From the NCBI GenBank assembly GCA_947252755.1, contig CAMXWV010000008.1:1-64000 (forward strand): 64,000 nucleotides of DNA, read 5' to 3'. The stretch is from an uncultured Dermabacter sp. (GTDB lineage: Bacteria; Actinomycetota; Actinomycetes; Actinomycetales; Dermabacteraceae). Position 1 is the first letter of the stretch. The number at the start of each line of letters is the position of its first letter. This document shows positions 1-8,699 of this stretch, piece by piece. Both the position numbers and the translations under genes were made by a program. The notes below the pieces were generated by a model. The model had not been told where the DNA came from. It ran no database searches and saw only the letters and a program-made list of their open reading frames with translations.

Positions 1-20
1 CAGATGTGTATAAGAGACAG
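1..20. other. Nextera/Tn5 mosaic-end adapter remnant (artefact)
   Basis: The first 20 bases read CAGATGTGTATAAGAGACAG, which contains the 19-bp Tn5 mosaic end used in transposase-based sequencing libraries. It abuts the middle of a tRNA gene, so it is untrimmed adapter at a contig end and not genomic DNA. Confidence 0.95.
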
Positions 21-58
21 TATCAGGACAGCGCTCTAACCAACTGAGCTATAGGCCC
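21..58 (-). tRNA. tRNA-Ile(GAT), 5' half only
   Basis: Read on the minus strand from 58, the sequence begins GGGCCTATAGCTCAG, followed by a D-loop (TTGGTTA), GAGC and an anticodon loop containing CTGATA, giving anticodon GAT (isoleucine). The gene stops right after the anticodon because the adapter at 1-20 replaces the rest. A tRNA-Ile downstream of gyrA and the DUF3566 gene is the usual actinobacterial arrangement, which supports the identity. Confidence 0.9.
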
Positions 59-270
59 TCACCGGTCTGCAATCAGTCGATGACCCATCGCCTACCGAGG
101 AACGACTCTAGCCCACGGCGCCCCGGCTGAACAAACCGGCACCACCTGATGTTGGCCACACCACAGATGCTACTCGACGCCACACGCGAACACTGAGAGC
201 CAGCGCCCCGCACTGCCAGGCATCAGGGCTGCACCGCCAGGTACCGCCGGCCACACCCGCCCCCGGGCGC

Positions 271-1014
271 TCAGTCGTCGGTGAACGTGAACTTCAGGCC
301 GCCGAGCAGCGCGGCCACGATGTTGTAAAGGAACGCGAGCAGCGTGCCGAGTGCGGTGATGATCACCACGTTTATGATCGCGATCAGCGTGGCGTACGAC
401 ACGAACTTCGAGAATCGGAAGTACTCGAGGAACTTCAGGGACTCACCGCCGTCACTGAGCGTTTCGCCGATCTCGTTGATCTTGTCCCACAGGCCGATCG
501 CGTCCACAAGCTGCCACAGCACCATCGTTGCCACCACGGTGGCGATGCCGATGCCAATCGCGATCAGGAAGGACAGCTTCATCACGCTCCACGGGTCAAG
601 CCGCGCCAGCGTGAGCCGCACACGCCGCCGTGTGCCAGGCTTTCCCGCAGCACTCCCCGCACCAGCGCCCGCAGCGCTCGAGCCCGACGCGCTCACCGTT
701 CCAGCGGTCAGCCCCGCCAGCATGCCCTTTGCTTTCGCGGCGAAGCTGGGGCGCTCCGGTCCATCAGCGCTGTCAGGGCCGCCGTGCTCGGTGCGGCCAT
801 GCTCGGTACGACCGTGGTCGGGGCCGTGCCCGGTACGTCCGTTGTCGGGGCCGTGCTCGGTGCGGCCGCTCGTCGTGGACTCGCCCGGCTCCGTGCCCGC
901 GCTGGAGTCTTTCGACTTCGCAATCGCCGGCATGCTGTCAGTGCTCGATTCAGCGCTGGACGTGTCCGTCACGCCGCTGATGCCGCGTGTTGGATCGGAG
1001 TCGTTGCTGTTCAC
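271..1014 (-). CDS. DUF3566 transmembrane protein (Rv0007-like)
   Basis: A 247-residue membrane protein of the DUF3566 family, in the same place as Rv0007 in Mycobacterium: after gyrA and before tRNA-Ile. The first ~125 residues are hydrophilic and of low complexity (Ser/Asp/Gly, with repeated R-T-E-H-G units around residues 50-80). The conserved C-terminal half starts with a basic stretch (RRRVRLTLARLDPWSVMK) followed by two hydrophobic segments around residues 145-170 and 205-240. The start is GTG, with GAGGAG about eight bases upstream. The exact function is not established; an envelope or division-associated role has been suggested for the family. Confidence 0.85.
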   Translation of the reverse strand: MNSNDSDPTRGISGVTDTSSAESSTDSMPAIAKSKDSSAGTEPGESTTSGRTEHGPDNGRTGHGPDHGRTEHGRTEHGGPDSADGPERPSFAAKAKGMLAGLTAGTVSASGSSAAGAGAGSAAGKPGTRRRVRLTLARLDPWSVMKLSFLIAIGIGIATVVATMVLWQLVDAIGLWDKINEIGETLSDGGESLKFLEYFRFSKFVSYATLIAIINVVIITALGTLLAFLYNIVAALLGGLKFTFTDD

Positions 1015-1083
1015 GGTGTGCTCCTCGAATAGGGTGACTGATGCGATGCTACGGGATCAGCCCGGTGCAACGCTGCGGGCGTT

Positions 1084-3882
1084 TTACTCAGCGCTGCCGG
1101 ACTCGGCGCCGTCAGACGCGGCAGTACCAGACTCCGCGCCGTCAGAACCCGCGGCGCCGTCAGACGCAGCAGTACCAGCCTCGGCTTCGTCAGGCGCGGC
1201 GGTACCAGCCTCAGCTTCGTTAGGCGCGGCAGTACCAGACTCAGCGCCCGACTCTGCAGTACCAGACTCCACGCCGTCAGATGCATCGTCCGCATCTTCC
1301 AGCACCGGCGCCTCCGCGTCCTCATCCTCGTCCATCTCGGTGAACACGTTCACAAGGATGATGCGGTCGTTCTGATCAGGCTTGGCGAACACTACGCCCA
1401 TGGTGTCGCGGCCCTTGGCGGGCACGCCGTCCACGCGGGAGCGGACCACGCGGCCCCGCTCCATAAGCACCAGGATCTCATCGTCGGCTTCCACTACGGC
1501 AGCACCCACCAGGTGTCCGCGGTCGTTCGGCAGCTTCGCCACCTTGATGCCCAGGCCCGCGCGGCCCTGCACCCGGTACTCCTCAATCGAGGACCGCTTG
1601 GCGAAGCCAGAGTCGGTCACGGTGAACATGTAGGTGCCGGGTCGGGCCACGTCCATGGCGAGCAGCTCATCATCGGCGCGGAACTTCATGCCGGTCACAC
1701 CGCCGGTGACGCGGCCAAGCGGACGGATCACGTCATCGGAGGCGGGGAACCGCACGGACTGGCCGTTGCGGGACACGAGGATGAGGTCATCGTCGGCGTT
1801 GACGGCGCGCGCAGCCACCACTTCATCCATGGAGACGGTGCCGTCCGCCCAGGTGATCTCGCGCAGGTTGATGGCGATGAGTCCAGCGGAGCGGTTGGAG
1901 TCGAACTGGCTCATGGCAGTTTTCTTCACCAGGCCGGATCGGGTGGCGAGCACCAGGTAGTCCGCGTCGTCATAGTCGGTGATGACGAGCACGGAGCGGA
2001 TGGTCTCTTCCGGCTGGAACTCCAGCAGGTTCGCAATGTGCTGGCCCTTGCCGTCCCGCGCGGATTCGGGCAGTTCGTACGCTTTGATGCGGTACACGCG
2101 GCCCAGGTTCGTGAAGAACAGGATCCATTTGTGAGTGGTGGTGGTGAAGAAGTGATCCACCACGTCATCTGCGCGCAGGGCCGCGCCGCGCACGCCTTTG
2201 CCGCCGCGCTTCTGCGCCCGGTACTGGTCGGAGCGGGTGCGCTTCACCCACCCGCCCTTGGTGATGGTGACCACCACGTCCTCTTCGGGGATGAGGTCCT
2301 CCATGGACATGTCCCCGTCGAACGGCAGGATCTCGGTGCGGCGGTCATCGCCGTAGCGGTCCACCAGTTCAGTGAGCTCTTCGCTGACGATCTCGCGCTG
2401 CCGCTGCGGCGATGCCAGGATCGCTTCGTATTCCTTGATCAGTGCTTCGAGCTTGTCATGCTCTTCGATGATCTTCTGGCGCTCCAGCGCAGCCAGGCGG
2501 CGCAGCTGCAGGGCTAGGATCGCGTTTGCTTGGATCTCGTCGATCTCCAGCAGCGCCATCAGCGCCACGCGGGCTTCGTCCGCATCAGGGGAGCGGCGGA
2601 TCGTCTCGATCACGCGGTCCAGATCATCCAGGGCTTTGAGGTAGCCGCGGTAGATGTGGATCTGCTCTTCCGCTTTGCGCAGACGGAAGCGGGTTCGACG
2701 CACGATCACGTCGATCTGGTGCTTCACCCATTCGCGCACGAACGAGTCGATGGAGAGGGTGCGGGGCACGCCGTTCACCAGCGCCAGCATGTTCGCGGAG
2801 AAGTTCTCCTGCAGCTGGGTCTGCTTGAACAGGTTGTTCAGCACCACCTTCGCCACCGCGTCCCGTTTGAGCGTGAGCACCAGGCGCTGGCCGGTGCGGC
2901 CGGAGGTCTCATCGGTGATGTCCGCGATGCCCTGCAGACGGCCCAGCTTCACCAGCTCGGCGATCTTGCGGGCCAGGTTGTCCGGGTTCACCATGTACGG
3001 CAGTTCGGTCACCACGAGCGCCAGGCGGCCGCGCACTTCTTCGGTCTGCACTACGGCGCGCTGTGTGATGGAGCCGCGGCCGGTGCGGTAGGCGTCCTGG
3101 ATGCCGCGGGTGCCCACGATGGTGGCGCCGGAGGGGAAGTCCGGGCCTTTGATCCGCTCAATGCATGCTTCGAGGAGCTCTTCTTTTGTGGCTTCCGGGT
3201 TGGTCAGCAGCCACTGGACCGCGTCGGCCACTTCGCGTAGGTTGTGCGGCGGGATGTTCGTGGCCATGCCCACGGCGATGCCGGAGGAGCCGTTGGCGAG
3301 CAGGTTCGGGAAGCGCGCCGGGAGGATGGCGGGCTCGTCGATCGTGTTGTCATAGTTGCCCTGCATATCAACGGTGTCTTCGTTGATATCGCGCACCAGT
3401 TCCATGGCGAGCGGGGCCATTTTGCATTCGGTGTAGCGGGGGGCGGCGGCGCCGTCGTCGCCGGCGGAGCCGAAGTTGCCCTGGCCCAGGATCAGCGGGT
3501 AGCGCATGGTCCACGGCTGCACTAGGCGCACCATGGCGTCGTAGATCGCGGAGTCGCCGTGCGGGTGGTAGTTGCCCATCACGTCGCCCACAACCTTCGC
3601 GCATTTGGAGAAGGAGCGTTCGGGGCGGTAGCCGCCGTCGAACATCGCGTACACGATGCGGCGGTGCACGGGTTTCATGCCGTCGCGCACATCGGGGAGG
3701 GCGCGGCCCACGATCACGCTCATGGCGTAGTCAAGGTAGGAGCGCTTCATCTCCTTGTTGAGGCCTACCTGCACGATGTGGTCGCCGGCATCCACCGGGT
3801 CCACGTCGGTCATGTCTGTGGTGGTGGGTTCCAGGGATTCCGGCACGGGGATGCCCTTGTTGTTCAGGTTGTCGTCAGTCAC
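1084..3882 (-). CDS. gyrA: DNA gyrase subunit A
   Basis: Breakage-reunion subunit of DNA gyrase, which introduces negative supercoils with GyrB. The N-terminal domain shows RSYLDYAMSVIVGRALPDVRDG, and the catalytic tyrosine is Tyr150 in AAPRYTECKM. The quinolone-resistance segment reads HPHGDSAIYD with Ser111 and Asp115, the residues of susceptible enzymes. The GyrA-box-like motif QKRGGKG is at residues 557-563 and starts the C-terminal beta-pinwheel. The start is GTG with AAAGGACG upstream. At 932 residues it is longer than the usual ~830-870 because of an acidic, repetitive tail of about 65 residues (ESGTAA/APDEAEAG units). It follows gyrB after about 90 bp and is probably co-transcribed with it. 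Confidence 0.97.
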   Translation of the reverse strand: MTDDNLNNKGIPVPESLEPTTTDMTDVDPVDAGDHIVQVGLNKEMKRSYLDYAMSVIVGRALPDVRDGMKPVHRRIVYAMFDGGYRPERSFSKCAKVVGDVMGNYHPHGDSAIYDAMVRLVQPWTMRYPLILGQGNFGSAGDDGAAAPRYTECKMAPLAMELVRDINEDTVDMQGNYDNTIDEPAILPARFPNLLANGSSGIAVGMATNIPPHNLREVADAVQWLLTNPEATKEELLEACIERIKGPDFPSGATIVGTRGIQDAYRTGRGSITQRAVVQTEEVRGRLALVVTELPYMVNPDNLARKIAELVKLGRLQGIADITDETSGRTGQRLVLTLKRDAVAKVVLNNLFKQTQLQENFSANMLALVNGVPRTLSIDSFVREWVKHQIDVIVRRTRFRLRKAEEQIHIYRGYLKALDDLDRVIETIRRSPDADEARVALMALLEIDEIQANAILALQLRRLAALERQKIIEEHDKLEALIKEYEAILASPQRQREIVSEELTELVDRYGDDRRTEILPFDGDMSMEDLIPEEDVVVTITKGGWVKRTRSDQYRAQKRGGKGVRGAALRADDVVDHFFTTTTHKWILFFTNLGRVYRIKAYELPESARDGKGQHIANLLEFQPEETIRSVLVITDYDDADYLVLATRSGLVKKTAMSQFDSNRSAGLIAINLREITWADGTVSMDEVVAARAVNADDDLILVSRNGQSVRFPASDDVIRPLGRVTGGVTGMKFRADDELLAMDVARPGTYMFTVTDSGFAKRSSIEEYRVQGRAGLGIKVAKLPNDRGHLVGAAVVEADDEILVLMERGRVVRSRVDGVPAKGRDTMGVVFAKPDQNDRIILVNVFTEMDEDEDAEAPVLEDADDASDGVESGTAESGAESGTAAPNEAEAGTAAPDEAEAGTAASDGAAGSDGAESGTAASDGAESGSAE
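1087..1275 (-). repeat. Degenerate tandem repeats in the gyrA 3' end
   Basis: This part of gyrA consists of imperfect repeats of roughly 30-45 bp (recurring GGCGCGGCAGTACCAG and GACTCGGCGCCGTCAG on the plus strand). They encode alternating E-S-G-T-A-A and D-E-A-E-A-G units. The repeats sit after the last beta-pinwheel blade, so unit number could vary without harming the catalytic core. Confidence 0.7.
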
Positions 3883-3973
3883 GGGTTACGTCCTTTTCGG
3901 CGCTGGTCTCATCATCTGGTGCTGGGCCCGACGCGTTCTTCCGCATCCGCGGGTTCGGCATCGGCGGCTCGGG

Positions 3974-6055
3974 TCAGATGTCGAGGAAGCGCACATCCTT
4001 CGCGTTCTCCTGGATGAAGCGCCGGCGCGCTTCCACGTCATCGCCCATCAGCACCGAGAAGATGGCGTCCGCGTCGGCCGCTTCGTCCACGGTGACCTGT
4101 TTGAGGGAGCGTTCGTCCCGGTCCATGGTGGTGGTCTGAAGCTCCTTCCAGTCCATTTCGCCCAGGCCTTTGTAGCGCTGGATGCCGTTGTCTCGCGGCA
4201 TGCGTTTGCCGGCGGCGCGGCCTGCTGCCACCTGCTGGTCGCGCTCTTCGTCGCTGAACACGTATTCGTGGGGGGCGTTGGACCATTTCAGGCGGTACAG
4301 CGGCGGCATGGCGATGAACACGTGGCCCAGTTCGATCAGGGGCCGCATGTAACGGAACAGGAGGGTGAGCAGAAGGGTGCAGATGTGCTGGCCGTCCACG
4401 TCAGCATCCGCCATCAGGATGATCTTGTGGTACCGCAGTTTGTGCGGGTCGAAGTCTTCGCCGATGCCGGTGCCGAACGCGGTGATCAGGGAGCGGATCT
4501 CCTGGTTGTCCAGGGCGCGGTCCAGGCGGGCTTTCTCCACGTTGAGGATTTTGCCTCGGATGGGGAGGATCGCCTGGGTGCGGGGGTCGCGACCCTGCAC
4601 GGCGGAGCCGCCGGCGGAGTCTCCCTCCACGATGAAGATTTCGCATTCGCCGGGGTTGCGGGAGCTGCAGTCGCGCAGTTTGCCGGGCATGCCGCCGGTC
4701 TCCAGCGGGGATTTGCGACGCGTGGCGTCACGCGCCTTGCGCGCGGCTTCGCGGGCGGCTGCGGCGGACTGTGCTTTGCGCACAATGTCCCGTGCCGCGT
4801 TCGGGTGCATTTCGAACCAGTCGGACAGCTGCTCGGTCATCACGCGGGACACGTAGGTGCGGGCGATGGTGTTGCCGAGCTTGGTTTTGGTTTGGCCTTC
4901 GAACTGCGGTTCGCCGAGCTTCACGGACACCACGGCGGTGAGGCCTTCGCGGATGTCCTCACCGGTGAGGTTCGGCTCCTTCTCTTTCATGAGGCTTGCG
5001 CTGCGGGCGTAGCGGTTGACCGCGCCGGTCAGCGCGGAGCGGAAGCCTTCTTCGTGAGTGCCGCCTTCATGGGTGTTGATGGTGTTCGCGTAGGTGTGGA
5101 CGGATTCGGAGTAGGCGGTGGTCCACTGCATGGCGATCTCCACGGAGATCTGGTGGTCGGTGTCCTCGGATTCGAACGCGATGATCTCCGGGTGGATCAG
5201 GTCAGCGCGCTTCTGCTTGTTGATGAAGGCAACGAAGTCGTTGATGCCGTTGTCGTAGCGGTACACCACGGTGCGGGGGCCGGCCGGGTCGCTGGTTTCG
5301 GCTGGCTGGGCTGCGTCGGAGGCGATGCCGTCAACGTCCTGCGGGTCATCGGAGAGGAGGTTGTCCAGGTCTCCGAGTTCGGCGTCCTCTTCAGCGGTTT
5401 CGTCAACGCGTTCGTCCGTGAGGGTGATCTGCAGTCCCTTGTTGAGGAATGCCATCTGCTGGAAGCGTTTGCGGAGCGTTTCAAAGTCGAAGTCGGTGGT
5501 TTCGAAGATCTCCGGGTCCGGCCAGAAGGTGATAGTGGAGCCGGTCTCCTCGGTGTTCTCCCCCTTGTTGAGGGGGGCGGTCGGCACGCCCCGCTGGTAG
5601 GACTGGCGCCATACGTGGCCTTGGCGGCGGATCTCCACGTCCATGCGGGTGGACAGGGCGTTCACAACGGAGGAGCCCACGCCGTGCAGGCCGCCGGAGA
5701 CTGCGTAGCCGCCGCCGCCGAATTTTCCGCCGGCGTGCAGCACGGTGAGCACGAGCTCCACGGCGGGTTTCTTTTCGGTGGGGTGCATGTCCACGGGGAT
5801 GCCGCGTGCGTGGTCCACCACTCGCACTGCGCCGTCGGCGTGGATGGTCACTTCGATGGTGGATCCGTAGCCGGCGAGGTGTTCGTCCACGGCGTTGTCC
5901 ACGATTTCGTAGACGAGGTGGTGCAGGCCGCGCTCACCGGTGGAGCCGATGTACATGCCGGGGCGCTTGCGAACCGCTTCGAGGCCTTCCAGGACGGTGA
6001 TGTCCGATGCTTCGTAGTGGGTGTTCTCTGGGGTGGGTGACTGGGTCTCGCTCAC
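3974..6055 (-). CDS. gyrB: DNA gyrase subunit B
   Basis: ATPase subunit of gyrase. The GHKL ATP-binding domain has EIVDNAVDEHLAG (N-box) and GGLHGVGSSVVNALS. The transducer domain is followed by the Toprim motifs EGDSAGGSA and DADVDGQHI, and the C-terminal IQRYKGLGEM motif is present. The ADP-contact loop reads DHARGIP at residues 81-87, where most GyrB proteins have D-D/N-G-R-G-I-P; the first Asp is kept but the next two positions are His-Ala. An acidic insertion lies around residues 225-255. The start is GTG at 6055; GGAG lies somewhat far upstream, so the start is less certain than the rest. Confidence 0.97.
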   Translation of the reverse strand: MSETQSPTPENTHYEASDITVLEGLEAVRKRPGMYIGSTGERGLHHLVYEIVDNAVDEHLAGYGSTIEVTIHADGAVRVVDHARGIPVDMHPTEKKPAVELVLTVLHAGGKFGGGGYAVSGGLHGVGSSVVNALSTRMDVEIRRQGHVWRQSYQRGVPTAPLNKGENTEETGSTITFWPDPEIFETTDFDFETLRKRFQQMAFLNKGLQITLTDERVDETAEEDAELGDLDNLLSDDPQDVDGIASDAAQPAETSDPAGPRTVVYRYDNGINDFVAFINKQKRADLIHPEIIAFESEDTDHQISVEIAMQWTTAYSESVHTYANTINTHEGGTHEEGFRSALTGAVNRYARSASLMKEKEPNLTGEDIREGLTAVVSVKLGEPQFEGQTKTKLGNTIARTYVSRVMTEQLSDWFEMHPNAARDIVRKAQSAAAAREAARKARDATRRKSPLETGGMPGKLRDCSSRNPGECEIFIVEGDSAGGSAVQGRDPRTQAILPIRGKILNVEKARLDRALDNQEIRSLITAFGTGIGEDFDPHKLRYHKIILMADADVDGQHICTLLLTLLFRYMRPLIELGHVFIAMPPLYRLKWSNAPHEYVFSDEERDQQVAAGRAAGKRMPRDNGIQRYKGLGEMDWKELQTTTMDRDERSLKQVTVDEAADADAIFSVLMGDDVEARRRFIQENAKDVRFLDI

Positions 6056-6319
6056 AGGCGAAGCAGCTCCTTCAATCGTGTAACGCTCAAGGAGCCGGGA
6101 TGCGCCGCTGGCACGCGCTGCGTACCGCGCGGAGCTCTGGCCGGTGATTCGGCACGGCCCGTCTGGGGCCGCACAGAGGGCATCCTGGTCCTCAACCTCT
6201 CGGATTCTACCAGCTGAACGCCCTGAAACCTGCTTTCAGCGGGCCTGGAGGGCGGCGAATTCCGTGGAGAACCCGCTCTGCCACCTCCCACACAGGCCCG
6301 GGGTCTGCCAACACGTTCT

Positions 6320-6339
6320 GGCGGCCTTCTGAGGCCGCC
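6320..6339 (-). terminator. Hairpin terminator after the DUF4870-like gene
   Basis: A perfect 7-bp stem, GGCGGCC/GGCCGCC, with the loop TTCTGA lies eight bases beyond the stop codon of the minus-strand gene ending at 6347. There is no clear T-run, so this is a probable GC-type terminator. It separates the accessory block from gyrB. Confidence 0.5.
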
Positions 6340-6346
6340 CGTGTCC

Positions 6347-6805
6347 CTACTGCTGCGGGGCTTTGAACACCGGCGGCGCGGGCGCGCGGAGCACCTGCCC
6401 ACCGCGGGCTTTCACAATGCCGAGGACTGTCACCACCAGGTGGCCCACCATCAGCAGGCCGTACAGGATGCCGATGACCACGAGCGCAGCCTCCATGCCA
6501 CTGTGCATGCGGATGCCGGTATCGGTGGTTTCACCGGTGAGGAGACCAGTGATCATGGTGGCGAAGAAGAGCACCGGGGTGGCGATCAGGATCAGCGCCC
6601 AGTTGGCGGCGTTGACGCCGTTCTGCGCGGCCAGACCGCCTTTCTTCCGTTGGGCAAGGCCCACCGCCAGCATGACGATGCCTCCGATGAGCGAGTTGAG
6701 AAACGGGATCGGGAGGAAAGCCGCAATCCCTGATGCCCACGCGGCCGTTCCACTGTTGGGGTAGGGGCTCGAAGCAGTGGAGGTTGGTTCAGTGTGTTCT
6801 GTCAT
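6347..6805 (-). CDS. Small membrane protein, DUF4870/Tic20-like
   Basis: A 152-residue protein with hydrophobic segments around residues 23-50, 68-90 and 105-130. The segment GGLAAQNGVNAANWALILIA resembles the core of DUF4870 (Tic20-like) proteins, where a polar stretch precedes a helix. Its start overlaps the end of the upstream paralogue by 17 bp, so the two are translationally linked. Both sit at the downstream end of the toxin/immunity block. Function is unknown; a role in envelope maintenance is speculation. Confidence 0.6.
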   Translation of the reverse strand: MTEHTEPTSTASSPYPNSGTAAWASGIAAFLPIPFLNSLIGGIVMLAVGLAQRKKGGLAAQNGVNAANWALILIATPVLFFATMITGLLTGETTDTGIRMHSGMEAALVVIGILYGLLMVGHLVVTVLGIVKARGGQVLRAPAPPVFKAPQQ

Positions 6806-7325
6806 GGGGCTCTCTGCTCTCCGGAGGTGTGAAGATTCGGGGTGCGGGCAGTCTCAGTACTCGGCCGTTGGAGGCTGCAACCATCCCACGGATAGCAGCG
6901 TAAAGCTGGATGCCGATGGTGACGAGATGGAACAGGATCACGCCGACCACGAGAATAAAAACGCTGATGTCAGAGTTTGCAAAGCTCGGAGAAACAGACA
7001 CCAGCACCAAGTACGCACCTAGCGCAAGGATGCCGGCCAGTTGGATCAGCACGGTGAGGGCGCCCCAGTTGGCGGCGTTGACGCCGTTGCGAGCGGCGAG
7101 CTCTCCGCGGGATCGGAGCAGGAGGCCTGCGATGATCTGGCCGATGCCTGAGAAGACTGCGCCCACGCCCATAAGTGGAAAGAGTGCGAGCAGCCCGAAC
7201 GACCAGGCGAGCATGCCCGTGGGAGTGCTCGCCGGCTGGGCGGTTGTTTGTGCTGCGGGCACGGCTGCCCAGTCATCACCGGGGGTTGCCGCCTGGTGGT
7301 GATCGGTGAAGTAGGGGTGGGACAT
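6789..7325 (-). CDS. Membrane protein paralogous to its neighbour, DUF4870/Tic20-like
   Basis: The first 45 residues are hydrophilic; then three or four hydrophobic segments follow. It shares the phrase G-E-L-A-A-R-N-G-V-N-A-A-N-W with the next gene, so the pair arose by duplication. I take the ATG at 7325 (MSHPYFTD) as the start rather than an upstream ATG at 7352, because the first nine residues of the longer form look non-coding. It ends inside the start of its paralogue. Substrate and role are not recognisable. Confidence 0.55.
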   Translation of the reverse strand: MSHPYFTDHHQAATPGDDWAAVPAAQTTAQPASTPTGMLAWSFGLLALFPLMGVGAVFSGIGQIIAGLLLRSRGELAARNGVNAANWGALTVLIQLAGILALGAYLVLVSVSPSFANSDISVFILVVGVILFHLVTIGIQLYAAIRGMVAASNGRVLRLPAPRIFTPPESREPHDRTH

Positions 7326-7386
7326 GATCAGCAGGGTACCGGGTTCGTGCACGCACTTGCACCGGCGCTGGACGCTGCATACTCAG

Positions 7387-8010
7387 TCATTGACGCCTTT
7401 CTCGCACCCATTCGAAGGGTGGCTTTCCATCTCCGCGCAGTCCGTGCTGCGCAATATATTCCTTCGCCCTGGCTGTCACTCCGGCCATCGAAGGCGGAAG
7501 ATCAAGGTACAGATCGGCGAGTGTGGCACCGCTGACCCGGTTGATCACCACGCTGAAATCGATCCCCGGATGCGCAAAGATCACATCATAGAAATGATTG
7601 ATATCAGTCTCATTCGGAAGCATCATCCGAACAAGCTCAAGCGGGTAACCAAACTTACCACCCCGCTGATTGATATCTGCACCACCATCAAGCAGGCGCT
7701 GAAGCAGAGGCGCCTCACGCTCGTAATCATTCTCCCATGCTTTAAAAAGGACGTGCAAGCAATTAACGCCATCATACCTATCTACATATGACGGGTCTGC
7801 CCCCTTGTCCAGGAAGTAGTTCGCCAGCTTGATGCGATCAGACACATCTCGCCGTCCAAGAGAAGTAAAGAGCAGATCGTCGAGAGACTTCAGGGAGTTC
7901 GCTCTCCCTTCAGACGTTTCGTACGTTTCGATAATCTTATCTGCAGACGTGTAGGCTAGATCGTAACCGCTCAGGTAGATAGGCTCATCGTCATCCCTAG
8001 TCTCTGTCAT
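7387..8010 (-). CDS. Ankyrin-repeat immunity protein, orphan copy A
   Basis: A 207-residue cytoplasmic protein with two ankyrin-like repeats, seen as ANYFLDKGADPSYVD (about residues 65-80) and LLDGGADINQR (about 105-116), then a family-specific C-terminal half containing HFYDVIFAHPGIDF. It is almost identical to the toxin-coupled copy at 9957-10583; the differences are a few residues plus the C-terminal tail (RERRQ instead of REGHND). Ankyrin proteins right behind nuclease toxins commonly act as immunity proteins. No toxin lies directly upstream, only a remnant of a toxin 3' end, so this is an orphan immunity gene. Confidence 0.75.
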   Translation of the reverse strand: MTETRDDDEPIYLSGYDLAYTSADKIIETYETSEGRANSLKSLDDLLFTSLGRRDVSDRIKLANYFLDKGADPSYVDRYDGVNCLHVLFKAWENDYEREAPLLQRLLDGGADINQRGGKFGYPLELVRMMLPNETDINHFYDVIFAHPGIDFSVVINRVSGATLADLYLDLPPSMAGVTARAKEYIAQHGLRGDGKPPFEWVRERRQ

Positions 8011-8041
8011 CTATACGGCTCCTGTTACGACTAGGATCCTG
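7997..8041 (-). pseudogene. Remnant of a GH-E toxin 3' end in front of orphan immunity A
   Basis: Read on the minus strand, these 45 bases encode Q-D-P-S-R-N-R-S-R-I-D-D-R-D-stop, the exact last residues of the full toxin at 10570-13482. The immunity ATG lies inside this stretch at the same position as in the intact pair. Upstream the similarity to the toxin stops at once. Confidence 0.8.
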
Positions 8042-8121
8042 CTGTCGGGAGTGCCTTCCCGTTCCAGGGTTGCTGGGTTGTGCTACCGCGGCTCAGGCAC
8101 TGCCCGACAGGGCACCCGGCG

Positions 8122-8699
8122 CGCGGTTTATTCGCGGAACTTCGGTGGGATGTACTGCTCCTCGAGCGGGATCTTCCGCCCGGTGGGGGTGTCGACGATG
8201 TGCTTGCCGTCCTCGTCGATCACGATCTGCAGGTCTGAGCCCACGGGAAAGTCCCAGATGCCGATGAGTGCCGGCTCGATCCCGCAGAGTTCGTTGAAGT
8301 CAACGATCTCCATGTTCGAGGGGTCGGCCAGGTACTCGGTGGTGTCGAGGTGACCGAAGATCCGCCAGCCGTTATCTGCCGGGTCCATGGACGGGTCTCG
8401 AACCATCCACTTGATCACACCAACACGGTTCAGAACATTCTTCGTAGTGATGCACGCACCCGCATTCGGAATGAATTCTACATACTCAGACATTGTCAAC
8501 CTTCCCGCACCCATTCAAAGGGTGGCTTACCGTCTCCGCGCAGCCCGCGCTGCGCAATATACTCCTTTGCCCTGGCCGTCACCCTGGCCATCGAAGGCGG
8601 AAGATCAAGGTACAGATCGGCGAGTGTGGCACCGCTGACCCGGTTGATCACCACACTGAAATCAATCCCCGGATGCGCGAAGATCACATCATAGAAATG
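8122..8699 (-). repeat. Segmental duplication, copy 1 (DUF2185 gene plus 3' third of an ankyrin gene)
   Basis: About 578 bases are nearly identical to 13676-14253; I saw one substitution, within the DUF2185 gene (C here, T there). The block ends abruptly inside the ankyrin gene, where the two copies then diverge. This points to recent recombination or gene conversion between immunity cassettes. Confidence 0.85.
8128..8493 (-). CDS. DUF2185 (Imm33-type) immunity protein, copy 1
   Basis: A 121-residue soluble protein with the DUF2185/Imm33 pattern: an N-terminal strand-rich part (CITTKNVLN...VKWMVRD), a central DNGWRIFGHLDTTEYLADPSNMEI-type segment (given here in part), and a C-terminal GSDLQIVIDEDGKHIVDT stretch. 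DUF2185 proteins are often found as immunity proteins beside polymorphic toxins. The start at 8493 is two bases after the stop of the upstream ankyrin gene and is preceded by GGAAGG, indicating translational coupling. Its encoded protein is the same as that of the copy at 13682-14047. Which toxin it neutralises is unknown. Confidence 0.7.
   Translation of the reverse strand: MSEYVEFIPNAGACITTKNVLNRVGVIKWMVRDPSMDPADNGWRIFGHLDTTEYLADPSNMEIVDFNELCGIEPALIGIWDFPVGSDLQIVIDEDGKHIVDTPTGRKIPLEEQYIPPKFRE

Noticed and set aside
344..1375. 343-codon plus-strand frame across the DUF3566 gene and the gyrA tail
   Set aside because: Shadow of two real minus-strand genes; it only reads open because of the repeats.
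3755..6040. Very long open frame (761 codons) opposite gyrB
   Set aside because: It is the antisense shadow of gyrB, caused by high GC at third codon positions; His/Val/Gly-rich composition with no recognisable domain.
6052..6402. Possible small gene upstream of gyrB
   Set aside because: Arg/Pro/Ser-rich, overlaps a terminator hairpin and gives no family pattern; treated as gyrB leader, in which I saw no riboswitch or DnaA box.
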